In this document: positions 9,575 to 17,829 of the stretch, in pieces
Numbering within the stretch: position 1 is the stretch's first letter
How the letters are laid out: the number at the start of each line of letters is the position of its first letter
DNA from: Marinobacter sp.
GTDB taxonomy: Bacteria; Pseudomonadota; Gammaproteobacteria; Pseudomonadales; Oleiphilaceae
NCBI GenBank assembly: GCA_018066865.1
Contig: JAGPVT010000074.1
Span: forward strand, 1-55,548
Reading direction: 5' to 3'
DNA length: 55,548 nt
The notes under the pieces: generated by a model
Told to the model about the DNA's origin: nothing
The model's input: the letters and a program-made list of their open reading frames with translations, nothing else
The model's database searches: none
Made by a program: the position numbers and the translations under genes

Positions 9575-10576
9575 TTAGTGATAACCCTCGCCGGCACGTA
9601 CCTTGCCCCGGAATACCCAATAGGTCCAGGCTGTGTAAGCCAGCACAAAAGGAATCACAATCACCAGGCCTATCAGCAGGAACATCTGCGAGTTGTAAGC
9701 CGAGGCGGCATCCCACACGGTATAATCAGGCGGCACCAGGTATGGCCAGCGACTGACAATAAGCCCCAGATAGGTGGTTATAAACAGCCCCATGGTGGCT
9801 ACAAAAGGCATGCCTTCCTTCCTTTTGCGAACAGTCCGAAAAATCTGGAAAGCACACAGCAGAGTCAGTATTGGCAGCACCCAGATTACACTCAGGTTGC
9901 TGAACCAGCGGTCACGCACCATATCGTCAATGAACGGAGTCCATACGCTGATAATACCGAAGACCACCAGCACCGCTGCGAGCAGGGGCAGGGTGATCTT
10001 GTAAGCCCATTCCTGTAGCCGGCCTTCGGTCTTCAGGATCAGCCAGGTAGAGCCCAGCAAAGCGTAACCCGCAATCAGCCCGAGACCCGTCAGCACCGTA
10101 AAGGGTGTGAGCCAGTCCAGAGCGCCGCCGGTGAACACGCCATTAGCGGTCTCATAACCCTGAATGTAGGTGCCCACGACCACACCCTGTGCAAACGCCG
10201 CAAGAGTGGAACCTCCGGCGAACGCCCAATTCCATAGATAACGGGAGCTGCGCGCCTTAAAGCGGAACTCGAACGCAATGCCACGGAAAATCAGACCGGA
10301 CAGCATCAGAAACACACCAATGTATAGCGCCGGCAACAAAATGCTGTAGACCAGAGGAAATGCCCCCAAGAGCCCGGCACCGCCGAGCACCAGCCAGGTT
10401 TCGTTGCCGTCCCATACGGGCGCAACCGAGTTCATCATCGTATCCCTATCCTGCTCCGACGGAGCGAAAGGGAACAGGATTCCCACGCCCAGATCGAAGC
10501 CGTCCATCAACACATACATGATAACGCCAAAACCGATGATAAATGCCCAGATCAAAACAAGATCAAACTGTTCCAT
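9575..10576 (-). CDS. cydB: Cytochrome bd ubiquinol oxidase subunit II
   Basis: Integral membrane subunit of the quinol-oxidising, proton-motive bd oxidase. The 333-residue, multi-helix sequence starts MEQFDLVLIWAFIIGFGV and contains the highly conserved MNSVAPVWDGNETWLV and GLIFRGIAFEFR segments. The start is 2 nt after the cydA stop and the next gene begins immediately after its TAA. No room for a cydX-like small subunit exists between cydB and cydD. Confidence 0.95.
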   Translation of the reverse strand: MEQFDLVLIWAFIIGFGVIMYVLMDGFDLGVGILFPFAPSEQDRDTMMNSVAPVWDGNETWLVLGGAGLLGAFPLVYSILLPALYIGVFLMLSGLIFRGIAFEFRFKARSSRYLWNWAFAGGSTLAAFAQGVVVGTYIQGYETANGVFTGGALDWLTPFTVLTGLGLIAGYALLGSTWLILKTEGRLQEWAYKITLPLLAAVLVVFGIISVWTPFIDDMVRDRWFSNLSVIWVLPILTLLCAFQIFRTVRKRKEGMPFVATMGLFITTYLGLIVSRWPYLVPPDYTVWDAASAYNSQMFLLIGLVIVIPFVLAYTAWTYWVFRGKVRAGEGYH

Positions 10577-10578
10577 AA

Positions 10579-12018
10579 TCAGTGATCTCCCTGATTGGCT
10601 GGATTGGCTGGATTGGGTTTTGAGCCTTCACGCACTTCAAAGGGCACGTGACTGGCAGAGAGGGGCCGCTTCGGCCGCTCGGCCTGATCCGGCTCCTCGT
10701 CATAATCATCCTCAAGCCCTACGTAGAGCACGCGCATCAGGTAATAGACGCCCGCTGAGAACACCAGAGAGTAAACCACCACGTAACCAACCAGTGTGAA
10801 CAGTGCCATGCCGCCGGTGAGCGACGGTGTTACCGCTTCAGCTTGAGTCATCATGCCGTACACTAGCCACGGAGCACGACCAATCTCGGTCACAAACCAG
10901 CCGGCGAGCACCGCAATGAAAGGCGTAACACTCATAAAACGCATGCCCTGAAGAAACCAGCGAGTGCGCCAGAAACGATCACCTGCCCGCAAAACCAATC
11001 CTGTTAACGCGAACAGGATCATCAGCAATCCGAGGCCGACCATAACGCGGAACGACCAGAACACAATGGCAACAGGTGGCTGTTCTTCTACAGAAACCTC
11101 CTCAAGGCCTGGCACCTTGCCATTCCAGTCGTGAGTCAGAATAAGACTGGCGAGACCGGGAATACCGATTTCAAATAAGTTGCTCTGGCTTTCTTTATCC
11201 GGAATGGCAAACAGTAGCAGGGGAACATTCGGCGAGGTTTCCCAGTTGCCTTCCATTGCGGCGACTTTCATGGGCTGATGCTCAAGGGTATTGAGCCCGT
11301 GGAAATCACCAATAACCGCCTGCGTGGGGGCAAGAAACAAGAGTAACCACAGACACATCGAGAGTGCCTTGCGGTTCGCTTCTACTTCACGCCCTTTCAG
11401 CAGATACCAGGCGCTGACGCCTGCGACGACGAAGCCGCCAGTAAGGAAAGAGGCCGTAACCATGTGAGCAAAACGGTACTTGAAGGACGGGTTAAAGATT
11501 GCCTCGCTCCAGGAAGTTACGAAGAACATCCCGTCCCGCAGTTCGGTGCCAGCAGGGGTGTGCATCCAACTGTTCGCTGAAAGAATCCAGAACGAAGAAA
11601 TGAAAGTACCGGTCGCGACCATAACCGCCGCAAACAGGTGAACACCCGCCGGAACACGATCCCGACCGAACAGCAATACGCCGAGGAAGGCTGCTTCGAG
11701 GAAGAAGGCAGTAATTACCTCATAGCTCAGCATTGGGCCGAGAAAGTTAGCGGAAGCCTGAGCAAAGTTACTCCAGTTGGTTCCAAACTGGAACGACATC
11801 ACAATACCGGATACAACACCCATTCCGAAAACCACGGCAAATACCTTGGTCCAGAATGAGGACAACGTCATCCAAACCGGATTCCTCGTTTTAAACGAAA
11901 GCCCTTCAAGTACGGCTATGTACGAAGCAAGACCGATGGTAAACACTGGGAAAATGGCGTGAAATGACACGACAAACGCGAACTGGATTCGCGATAGGAT
12001 GAGAGGATCTAGTTCCAT
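10579..12018 (-). CDS. cydA: Cytochrome bd ubiquinol oxidase subunit I, short Q-loop type
   Basis: Haem-bearing subunit that oxidises quinol and reduces O2. Visible landmarks are H20 in the N-terminal helix, GRDRVP, the RFAHMVTASF segment with the second haem-b histidine, HGLNTLEHQPMK with the quinol-site lysine and glutamate, and GWFVTEIGRAPWLVYGMM. At 479 residues it is clearly shorter than E. coli CydA (522), and the segment after the quinol-site residues is compact. It therefore belongs to the short Q-loop class, which includes cyanide-insensitive oxidases (CioA). GGAG precedes the ATG. First gene of the operon, with a possible Anr box about 160 nt upstream. Confidence 0.95.
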   Translation of the reverse strand: MELDPLILSRIQFAFVVSFHAIFPVFTIGLASYIAVLEGLSFKTRNPVWMTLSSFWTKVFAVVFGMGVVSGIVMSFQFGTNWSNFAQASANFLGPMLSYEVITAFFLEAAFLGVLLFGRDRVPAGVHLFAAVMVATGTFISSFWILSANSWMHTPAGTELRDGMFFVTSWSEAIFNPSFKYRFAHMVTASFLTGGFVVAGVSAWYLLKGREVEANRKALSMCLWLLLFLAPTQAVIGDFHGLNTLEHQPMKVAAMEGNWETSPNVPLLLFAIPDKESQSNLFEIGIPGLASLILTHDWNGKVPGLEEVSVEEQPPVAIVFWSFRVMVGLGLLMILFALTGLVLRAGDRFWRTRWFLQGMRFMSVTPFIAVLAGWFVTEIGRAPWLVYGMMTQAEAVTPSLTGGMALFTLVGYVVVYSLVFSAGVYYLMRVLYVGLEDDYDEEPDQAERPKRPLSASHVPFEVREGSKPNPANPANQGDH

Positions 12019-12174
12019 AGGAACGCTCCGGTAATGTTAACGTCACAATAAACGAGCTAAGAAAACCCGTTCAGCCACTGCCTTAGCTTTAATTGTTATA
12101 TTGTTATTACCGACAGATAAAGTGCATGCTACTGGATATGGTAGCAAAATCGATAGGGCAGATTGTCGCACCCA

Positions 12175-12188
12175 TTGATTTAAAACAA
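12175..12188. promoter_or_regulatory. Possible Anr/Fnr box
   Basis: TTGAT-TTAA-AACAA differs from the TTGAT-N4-ATCAA consensus at one base. It lies in the 184-bp gap between divergent cydA and the methyltransferase, about 160 nt from the cydA start and 15 nt from the methyltransferase start. Oxygen control of bd oxidase by Anr is known in relatives. A one-mismatch site in AT-rich DNA can arise by chance. Confidence 0.3.
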
Positions 12189-12202
12189 TTATGGTGAAAA
12201 GC

Positions 12203-12826
12203 ATGAGCTTTTACGAAGAACGAATCCTGCCACACATCATAGATCGCGCCTGCTCAATGGGCCAGGTTATGAAGTTGCGCAGCCAACTTGTGCCATTGGC
12301 AAAAGGCCGCGTGCTTGAGGTGGGAATGGGCTCGGGTATTAATCTGGAGTTCTACAATCCGGACACCGTTGAGATCGTCTACGGGTTGGAACCTTCTGAG
12401 GGGATGCGACGCAAAGCGTTACCAAACCTGAAGCGCTCGCCAATACGCGTAGAGTGGCTGAGCCTGCCGGGCGAGCAAATCCCTCTGGATGACAACAGCG
12501 TGGATACCATTTTGCTTACCTTCACCCTGTGCACCATACCCGACTGGAACACTGCGCTTCGGCAAATGAAGCGGGTACTGAAGCCCGGAGGGGAGCTTCT
12601 GTTTCTGGAACACGGCGAAGCACCCCATGAAAACACCCGCAAATGGCAACACCGGATTACACCTGGCTGGAAAAAGCTCGCCGGTGGTTGCCACCTGAAC
12701 CGCCGTATCGCAGACCTGATCCGACACGCAGGATTTGAGCTAACGGAACTGGAAAATTTTTACATGCCCAGCGCACCGAAAATAGCCGGCTATATTTATA
12801 AGGGGATCGCACGGAAACCCTACTAA
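12203..12826 (+). CDS. Class I SAM-dependent methyltransferase
   Basis: A 207-residue Methyltransf_11/UbiE-like protein. It has motif I VLEVGMGSGINLEFY, an acidic loop GLEPSEGM and the post-motif LKPGGELLFLEHG. The MSFYEERILPHIIDRACSM opening and the C-terminal GCHLNRRIADLIRHAGF resemble bacterial METTL7-like/phospholipid-methyltransferase-like proteins, but the substrate cannot be read from sequence. The ATG at 12203 was preferred over the in-frame ATG at 12191 because GGTGA lies 7 nt upstream of it. Divergent from cydA. Confidence 0.8.
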   Translation: MSFYEERILPHIIDRACSMGQVMKLRSQLVPLAKGRVLEVGMGSGINLEFYNPDTVEIVYGLEPSEGMRRKALPNLKRSPIRVEWLSLPGEQIPLDDNSVDTILLTFTLCTIPDWNTALRQMKRVLKPGGELLFLEHGEAPHENTRKWQHRITPGWKKLAGGCHLNRRIADLIRHAGFELTELENFYMPSAPKIAGYIYKGIARKPY

Positions 12827-12906
12827 CCATTCAGCCTGGACATGAAAAACCAAGCGTGAAGAAGCGATGAAAACGCGCCATCACTAACACCCGACGGAAT
12901 TTCGAA

Positions 12907-12935
12907 TTGCGTTATTACCCATGGCCTTATACAAT
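12907..12935 (+). promoter_or_regulatory. Sigma-70 promoter of tRNA-Leu
   Basis: TTGCGT (12907-12912) and TACAAT (12930-12935) are separated by exactly 17 bp. The tRNA begins 25 nt after the -10 element. Position and spacing fit a stable-RNA promoter. Confidence 0.6.
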
Positions 12936-12960
12936 TCTGGCCCTCAAAACCTCCCCGAAT

Positions 12961-13047
12961 GCTCCGGTGGTGGAATTGGTAGACACAAGAGACTTAAAAT
13001 CTCTCGACCTCACGGTCGTGCCGGTTCGATTCCGGCCCGGAGCACCA
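12961..13047 (+). tRNA. tRNA-Leu (anticodon TAA)
   Basis: An 87-nt class II tRNA. The acceptor stem GCTCCGG pairs perfectly with CCGGAGC, followed by discriminator A and an encoded CCA. The anticodon stem AGAGA/TCTCT encloses the loop CTTAAAA, giving anticodon TAA (reads UUA, and UUG by wobble). A long variable arm (CGACCTCACGGTCG) and the T-arm CCGGTTCGATTCCGG are present. It stands alone and is followed by a gene-poor stretch with decayed genes. Confidence 0.97.
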
Positions 13048-13059
13048 TATTTTCGGTAA

Positions 13060-13254
13060 CTACTCCCTGATAACCTTCTTTACCGAATCCGCTTTTGAAG
13101 AAGTGGAACCAACCTTTCTCCAGACTTCATATTCTTCGCCGTTGAGCCAGGTGACGCCTATGTGTTCTTCTCAGTTTTCAAAGTCTGCACTTCTATAGCT
13201 TTCACCTCCGCAGCCACCCGCACCAACGGTAAACTCGCATACTCTCAAAATAAT
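13060..13254 (-). pseudogene. Possible decayed small gene with internal stop
   Basis: Reading on the minus strand, two open segments in one frame (13174-13254 and 13063-13170) are joined by a TGA at 13171-13173. The downstream part translates to a protein-like EHIGVTWLNGEEYEVWRKVG followed by STSSKADSVKKVIRE and a TAG stop. The upstream part is GAGGCGGESYRSADFEN. A TGG-to-TGA change would restore a single frame. I do not recognise the family and see no clear start codon, so this could also be chance. Confidence 0.3.
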
Positions 13255-13313
13255 TTACTCTCCGTCATAGTCTAGAGGCTTCTGACCGCGCCCGCTGTTA
13301 GTGCAGGTTATGA

Positions 13314-13460
13314 TCAGCGGCTTACTTTGGGATCCAAGGGTTTGCGGCTGAGAATTGGCGTTCCCTGCTGCCGAATAATAGGTTCAATATCGCGGTGCAG
13401 GGCGCGGTAGTGATAAAACGGAACCCTGGGGAAGAGTTGATGAACTGAATGCAGGTTCTT
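13314..13460 (-). pseudogene. Relic of a fatty acid desaturase C-terminus
   Basis: The minus strand encodes KNLHSVHQLFPRVPFYHYRA followed by LHRDIEPIIRQQGTPIL and a TGA stop. This is the end of membrane fatty-acid-desaturase-family proteins, where the third histidine box reads HxxHH. Here it is HSVHQ, so a metal ligand is lost. Upstream the frame reaches a stop within 8 codons (13482-13484) and the rest of the roughly 300-residue enzyme is missing, so this is a truncated remnant. The family call is from recognition of the LFPRVPxYxYRAL...RDIEP pattern. Confidence 0.55.
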
Positions 13461-13481
13461 AGCACCGGTCACTGCTCTCAC

Positions 13482-13625
13482 TCAAGGCTTATCCTGCTCT
13501 GGCAGCGGCTGAATACTATTGATGTCCCCGGTAGGCACCGCAGGCTCATCTTTAATAATCACGTAGATTCCACCCGCAATTATCGCTACCGCAACAATCG
13601 CTCTGAGTAGGTTGGAGTTAAACAT
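13482..13625 (-). CDS. Small single-pass membrane protein (47 residues)
   Basis: ATG at 13625 is preceded by a near-perfect Shine-Dalgarno, AGGAGG, 5 nt away. The product starts MFNSNLLRAIVAVAIIAGGI, then YVIIKDEP and a polar tail ending LPEQDKP. One hydrophobic helix (about residues 6-24) would place a short acidic C-terminus outside the membrane. No family is recognised. It lies between two decayed segments and the enoyl-CoA hydratase. The strong ribosome site and clean membrane-helix pattern argue that it is real. Confidence 0.6.
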   Translation of the reverse strand: MFNSNLLRAIVAVAIIAGGIYVIIKDEPAVPTGDINSIQPLPEQDKP

Positions 13626-13801
13626 TGGAACCTCCTGCTGCTGGATTCGTTAGTTCTTATACAGAGCCTATGGACTCAGCCCCGTTATAACAACCCACCT
13701 CTGGGCGTTCTACAAAAGTCGCTTCGACAGCCAGGGCATCCTGTCCGATACTGAGTGCTTGTTGATAGCCCCCGGTTTCCGGAGATACGAGATAGTTAAT
13801 T

Positions 13802-14584
13802 ATGACAGACCTGCTAACACGAAATACCGACGAGCGCGGCATTACCACACTCACACTGAATCAGCCTGATCGGCGTAACAGCCTTTCCATGGGCATGCTT
13901 AATGCGTTGTCTGAGGCGCTGGCGGATATTGCAACGGACGACGCCACGAGGGTTGTGGTTCTTACTGCAGCGGGCAAGGTGTTTTGTGCGGGGCACGACC
14001 TCAAAGAGATCCGTGATCAGCTTGATAGCCAGGAGTTTCAGTTGGCACTGTTTAACCGGTGCAGTGAGGTAATGCAGCAAATTGTGAATCTTCCGAAGCC
14101 GATGATTGCCAGGGTAGCCGGTGTCGCAACAGCGGCGGGGTGTCAGTTGGTGGCAAGTTGCGATCTTGCTGTAGCAGCGGATTCTGCGCGTTTCGCAACT
14201 CCAGGCGTAAATATCGGCCTGTTCTGCTCAACGCCAATGGTGGCGCTGTCCCGTAATGTGTCTCGCAAGCATGCGATGGAAATGTTGCTCACTGGTGAGA
14301 TGATCAGCGCCACTCGTGCGGAGCAGCTTGGTTTGGTAAACAGGGTCGTTGATGAGTCGTTGCTGGACGAGACGGTCTACACAATGGCTCGCACGATTGC
14401 TGAGAAATCCGGGCATACGCTGAAGATCGGTAAGGGCGCGTTCTATAAGCAGTTGGAAATGCCACTGGCGGGCGCTTATGAATATACGGCCAAAGTGATG
14501 GCAGAAAACCTGCGAGCAGACGATGCGCGGGAGGGTATCTGTGCGTTTCTGGATAAGCGCCAACCGGAATGGAAGGACAGCTAA
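13802..14584 (+). CDS. Enoyl-CoA hydratase/isomerase family protein (ECHDC3-like)
   Basis: Crotonase-fold enzyme of 260 residues. It shows the oxyanion-hole segments FCAGHDLKEI and GVATAAGCQLVASCDLAVA, then the SARFATPGVNIGLFCSTP segment typical of the ECHDC3 subgroup. In classical hydratases two glutamates do catalysis. Here the second conserved region reads NIGLFCSTP rather than E-x-G-L-x-P, so hydratase activity is uncertain and another crotonase activity is possible. No strong ribosome site precedes the ATG. Its stop overlaps the stop of the convergent DUF192 gene by 4 nt. Confidence 0.85.
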   Translation: MTDLLTRNTDERGITTLTLNQPDRRNSLSMGMLNALSEALADIATDDATRVVVLTAAGKVFCAGHDLKEIRDQLDSQEFQLALFNRCSEVMQQIVNLPKPMIARVAGVATAAGCQLVASCDLAVAADSARFATPGVNIGLFCSTPMVALSRNVSRKHAMEMLLTGEMISATRAEQLGLVNRVVDESLLDETVYTMARTIAEKSGHTLKIGKGAFYKQLEMPLAGAYEYTAKVMAENLRADDAREGICAFLDKRQPEWKDS

Positions 14585-15078
14585 CGGGCTTTACAGTTCT
14601 GTTGCCCTGGCTTGAGGCGGTCTCCGGAAGCAATTCCGTGCATCTCGAAAAAACCGGCATTCATCTCCACGGCAGAGACAAACTCAACACCTGCCGGATA
14701 GCTCGGGCACCTGGCGCCATTGGATGATGTACACGGCTTCATCTGGCGAATGTTGCCGATTACACCGTTCTCATCCAGGTAAGCAATATCAAGCGGGATG
14801 AGTGTCTGGTACATCCAGAAGCCATGATCCGGACGTTGCTGGTCCTGGTACTGAAACAGCATGCCTGAATTGGCCGCGAGGAATTTTCTGCCCATCAACC
14901 CTTTCTGTCTTTCCTTCGGAGCCTTTGCGAGCTCAAGGCTGACATCGACTGCGCCGGATCCGGTCACGAAGCACCCTGTGACAACCGGCAATCCGGCTGC
15001 CGGCTCTTCGGCCCCAGTGCCAGCAGAACATCCTGCCAGCAACGCCATAAAACAGGGCAGGGTGCAACGGGCCCACAT
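14581..15078 (-). CDS. DUF192 lipoprotein
   Basis: A 165-residue predicted lipoprotein. The signal [17 protein letters not shown] ends in a LAGC lipobox, followed by a DUF192 domain (ELAKAPKERQKGLMGRK, SGMLFQYQDQQ, FWMYQTLIPLDIAYLDENG, VSAVEMNAGFF). The function of DUF192 is unknown. I placed the start at the ATG overlapping the permease TGA (TGATG), because it gives a proper signal peptide; longer in-frame extensions upstream would bury it. Translationally coupled to the ABC-2 permease. Confidence 0.85.
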   Translation of the reverse strand: MWARCTLPCFMALLAGCSAGTGAEEPAAGLPVVTGCFVTGSGAVDVSLELAKAPKERQKGLMGRKFLAANSGMLFQYQDQQRPDHGFWMYQTLIPLDIAYLDENGVIGNIRQMKPCTSSNGARCPSYPAGVEFVSAVEMNAGFFEMHGIASGDRLKPGQQNCKAR

Positions 15079-15839
15079 CAGGTGCGCAACCTGTAGCCGG
15101 TTTTGAATATCCACCAGATTCCGCCCATGCAAGCCACCAGGAACAGTAGGGTCATACCCACGCTAATTCCCACGTGCACATCCGAAACGCCATAAAATGC
15201 CCAGCGAAATCCACTGATCAGGTACACCACCGGGTTGAAAAGGCTGATGGTTTGCCAGATTTCCGGGAGCATATCGATGGAATAGAAAGTACCGCCGAGA
15301 AAAGTCAGTGGGGTCACAATCATCATGGGCACAATCTGAAGCTTTTCGAAGCCGTCGGCCCATATACCGATGATGAATCCGAACATGCTGAAGGTTACGG
15401 CGGTCAGTACAAGAAAGGACAGCATCCAGAACGGGTGCAGAACGCTGTAATCCACAAACAGTCTTGCAGTGGCCAGGATGATCAGGCCCAGTATTACGGA
15501 CTTGGTGGCCGCAGCGCCTACATAGCCTAGTACCACCTCAACGTAGGACACTGGCGCGGAAAGCACTTCGTAAATCGTGCCGGAGAATTTCGGCATATAG
15601 ATGCCAAAAGAAGCGTTGGAGATGCTTTGCATCAACAGGGAAAGCATCACCAACCCGGGAATGATGTATGCGGCGTATTCGATGCTATCGATATTGCCCA
15701 TGCGCGAGCCAATGGCCGACCCGAAAACAATAAAATACAGGCAAGTAGAGATAACGGGCGAGAGCACGCTTTGCATAAGAGTGCGGCGCATGCGCGACAT
15801 TTCAAAATTGTAGATGGCTTTTACACCGTAAAAATTCAT
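15078..15839 (-). CDS. ABC-2 type transporter permease (YadH-like)
   Basis: A 253-residue inner-membrane permease with about six hydrophobic helices. It has the ABC2_membrane signature around [33 protein letters not shown] (residues about 185-217), very like E. coli YadH. The ATPase gene ends 12 nt upstream and the DUF192 lipoprotein starts within its stop codon, so the three form one operon. The substrate is unknown; the family exports polysaccharides, drugs or lipids. Confidence 0.9.
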   Translation of the reverse strand: MNFYGVKAIYNFEMSRMRRTLMQSVLSPVISTCLYFIVFGSAIGSRMGNIDSIEYAAYIIPGLVMLSLLMQSISNASFGIYMPKFSGTIYEVLSAPVSYVEVVLGYVGAAATKSVILGLIILATARLFVDYSVLHPFWMLSFLVLTAVTFSMFGFIIGIWADGFEKLQIVPMMIVTPLTFLGGTFYSIDMLPEIWQTISLFNPVVYLISGFRWAFYGVSDVHVGISVGMTLLFLVACMGGIWWIFKTGYRLRT

Positions 15840-15851
15840 GCGTTTCTCCAG

Positions 15852-16784
15852 TTAGCCCGCGGCTTGTTCATGCACCAGGCCGACAAAAATCTCTTCCAGG
15901 GAACTCTCCCGGGTGCGCAGATCACGGTATTCAATACCAATATCCCCGAGGGTGCGCAGCAAACGGGCCACGCCGGCCTGTTCCTGCTGGGAATCGAACG
16001 TGTAGATCAGCTCGTAGCCATCTTCGGAAAGTTCCACGGGCTCCAGGATGAGTTCTCCGGGCACTTTGTCGAGTTTGTTTTGCAGTTGCAGGCGAAGCTC
16101 TTTCTTACCCAGTTTGCTCATCAGCTGATCTTTATCTTCCACCAGAATGATCTCGCCCTGGCGAATAACCCCGATACGATCCGCCATTTCTTCGGCTTCT
16201 TCGATGTAGTGAGTCGTAAGAATGATGGTTACGCCGTCTTCCCGTAGCTTACGGACCATCTCCCACATATCCCGGCGCAGCTCTACGTCGACGCCTGCGG
16301 TGGGCTCGTCCAGGAACAGTATCCGGGGTTCATGAGAGAGCGCCTTGGCGATCATCAGCCGGCGTTTCATACCGCCCGAAAGGGTCATGATGCGATTATT
16401 GCGTTTGTCCCACAGAGACAGATCCCTGAGCACCTTTTCAATGTGTGCGGGATTGGGCGCTTTACCGAACAGACCCCGGCTGAAAGACACGGCGTTCCAG
16501 ACAGTTTCAAACGAATCGGTATTCAGCTCCTGTGGCACCAAACCGATGGTCCCACGGGCTTTTCGGTAGTCTTTTACGATGTCGTAGCCAGCCGCTCTGA
16601 CTTCACCGGAAGACAAGTTGGTGATGCCGCAAATGATGCTGATCATCGTGGTTTTGCCTGCCCCGTTCGGGCCAAGCAGGGCAAAAATCTCGCCCCGGTT
16701 TATTTCCAGATTGATATTTTTGAGGGCCTGGAAGCCGCCCTCATAAACCTTGTTGAGGTTCTTGACAGAAATATCCGGTTGCAC
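15852..16784 (-). CDS. ABC transporter ATP-binding protein (YadG-like)
   Basis: ATPase of the exporter whose permease follows directly. A single nucleotide-binding domain has Walker [13 protein letters not shown]-loop VPQELN, signature [15 protein letters not shown] and Walker [15 protein letters not shown]-terminal extension of about 90 residues is typical of the YadG/CcmA-like exporters. The start is GTG at 16784. At 310 residues the length is normal. Confidence 0.92.
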   Translation of the reverse strand: MQPDISVKNLNKVYEGGFQALKNINLEINRGEIFALLGPNGAGKTTMISIICGITNLSSGEVRAAGYDIVKDYRKARGTIGLVPQELNTDSFETVWNAVSFSRGLFGKAPNPAHIEKVLRDLSLWDKRNNRIMTLSGGMKRRLMIAKALSHEPRILFLDEPTAGVDVELRRDMWEMVRKLREDGVTIILTTHYIEEAEEMADRIGVIRQGEIILVEDKDQLMSKLGKKELRLQLQNKLDKVPGELILEPVELSEDGYELIYTFDSQQEQAGVARLLRTLGDIGIEYRDLRTRESSLEEIFVGLVHEQAAG

Positions 16785-16886
16785 GGGTGTATCCTGTTCC
16801 TGAAAGTGGGTCGGATATGAAAGCGCAGCATTTTCTCATGTCTGGCGCCGGTTTAGAAATTTGCCTTGAGGTCGATAGTGTCCATA

Positions 16887-17381
16887 ATGCCTCATCGGTT
16901 TCAACTGGGCGTGGGTATGTTACGAGCAATAGTGGTGGCAGGTATCATTGTGGGGGTAATTTCAGTGGTTTTGTTGGGCTCACAATGGCTGCAAACCGCA
17001 GATTCAGACGCCTCTGGTAATGACTATCCCGTTTGTGATCTTCTGGCAGGACCCTGTGAGTGGCAAACGGAAACCGGGCTCTGGAAGGTGGATCTGAACG
17101 TTATGGTCAACGGGGAGCAGGGCACAGAATACCTGCTAAGCGTTCACGCACCTAAAGCACCGGAGCGGTTTCTGGCGGTACTGCGGGGTGAGTCCATGTA
17201 TATGGGGGAGTATCCAGTACCACTACGACGGGAAGATGATGGCCGGTATTCCGCGCACTTTGCTGCTCCACTTTGCACAACTGGCTCCGAGATGGTCTGG
17301 CGCATAGACCTTCAACGAGGCCAACAGCCACTTTCAGAAACGGTCCCACTGAAGCTCATCTTCAAGGCAAGGGATCACTAA
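16887..17381 (+). CDS. Hypothetical membrane-anchored periplasmic protein
   Basis: About 164 residues from the ATG at 16887 (an ATG at 16917 is also possible). A hydrophobic helix (LRAIVVAGIIVGVISVVLLG) is followed by a polar beta-rich domain with three cysteines, two of them in CDLLAGPCEW. The topology suggests an N-terminal anchor with the domain in the periplasm. I do not recognise the family. It is divergent from the YadG-like gene and 58 bp before another small gene on the same strand. Confidence 0.65.
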   Translation: MPHRFQLGVGMLRAIVVAGIIVGVISVVLLGSQWLQTADSDASGNDYPVCDLLAGPCEWQTETGLWKVDLNVMVNGEQGTEYLLSVHAPKAPERFLAVLRGESMYMGEYPVPLRREDDGRYSAHFAAPLCTTGSEMVWRIDLQRGQQPLSETVPLKLIFKARDH

Positions 17382-17439
17382 AGCTGGCGGGAAGGTGTAG
17401 AATCCTGCTGGACTTGAAGCCAACTTCAGAGAAATCGTG

Positions 17440-17742
17440 ATGGATTACGGGGAAAGTGTACAAAAAGTGCTTTTGCGAAAAATCCGAAAAGCGGAACAGG
17501 ATCTTCTTCAATTAAAGCTGGACTACTGCCGGTTTGTTTTCGGCCTTACTCACCGGGCCAGAGTTATTTCAGGCGGCATTACATATCTGGTTCTGTCTGT
17601 TGATGTGGAGTCCATGGCAACCACAGAAGAGGGCAGGTTCACACGCCCGAGGGTCGCTGGAGTTTCTGCAGACACGCCGGATGGAGCAGAGGCGATTGAG
17701 CTTGGAACTGATTGGGTGTTGGAGCAAAGTCGCAAAGATTGA
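17440..17742 (+). CDS. Hypothetical protein, 100 residues
   Basis: A small soluble protein with a basic, helical N-terminus (VQKVLLRKIRKAEQDLLQLKLDY) followed by a beta-rich segment (SGGITYLVLSVDVESM). No signal peptide or membrane helix is visible and no family is recognised. The start is ATG; an in-frame GTG lies just before it. The gene lies between the hypothetical anchor protein and the cardiolipin-synthase-like gene, with a 12-bp tandem repeat directly after its stop. Confidence 0.55.
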   Translation: MDYGESVQKVLLRKIRKAEQDLLQLKLDYCRFVFGLTHRARVISGGITYLVLSVDVESMATTEEGRFTRPRVAGVSADTPDGAEAIELGTDWVLEQSRKD

Positions 17743-17747
17743 TGAGA

Positions 17748-17795
17748 GCACTCTCAATGGCACTCTCAATAGCACCCTCGATAGCACTTCTGATA
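17748..17795 (+). repeat. Four tandem copies of a 12-bp unit
   Basis: GCACTCTCAATG, GCACTCTCAATA, GCACCCTCGATA and GCACTTCTGATA follow one another without gaps. They lie between the 100-residue hypothetical gene and the cardiolipin-synthase-like start. The unit is a multiple of three, so copy number could change without shifting any frame through it. Confidence 0.8.
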
Positions 17796-17829
17796 GTTGT
17801 TTGGGTTTTGTATCCTCAAAGGAAGCTTG

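Noticed and set aside
12961..13047. tRNA-Leu as an active integration site
   Set aside because: No integrase, no duplicated tRNA 3' end and no intact mobile element were seen nearby.
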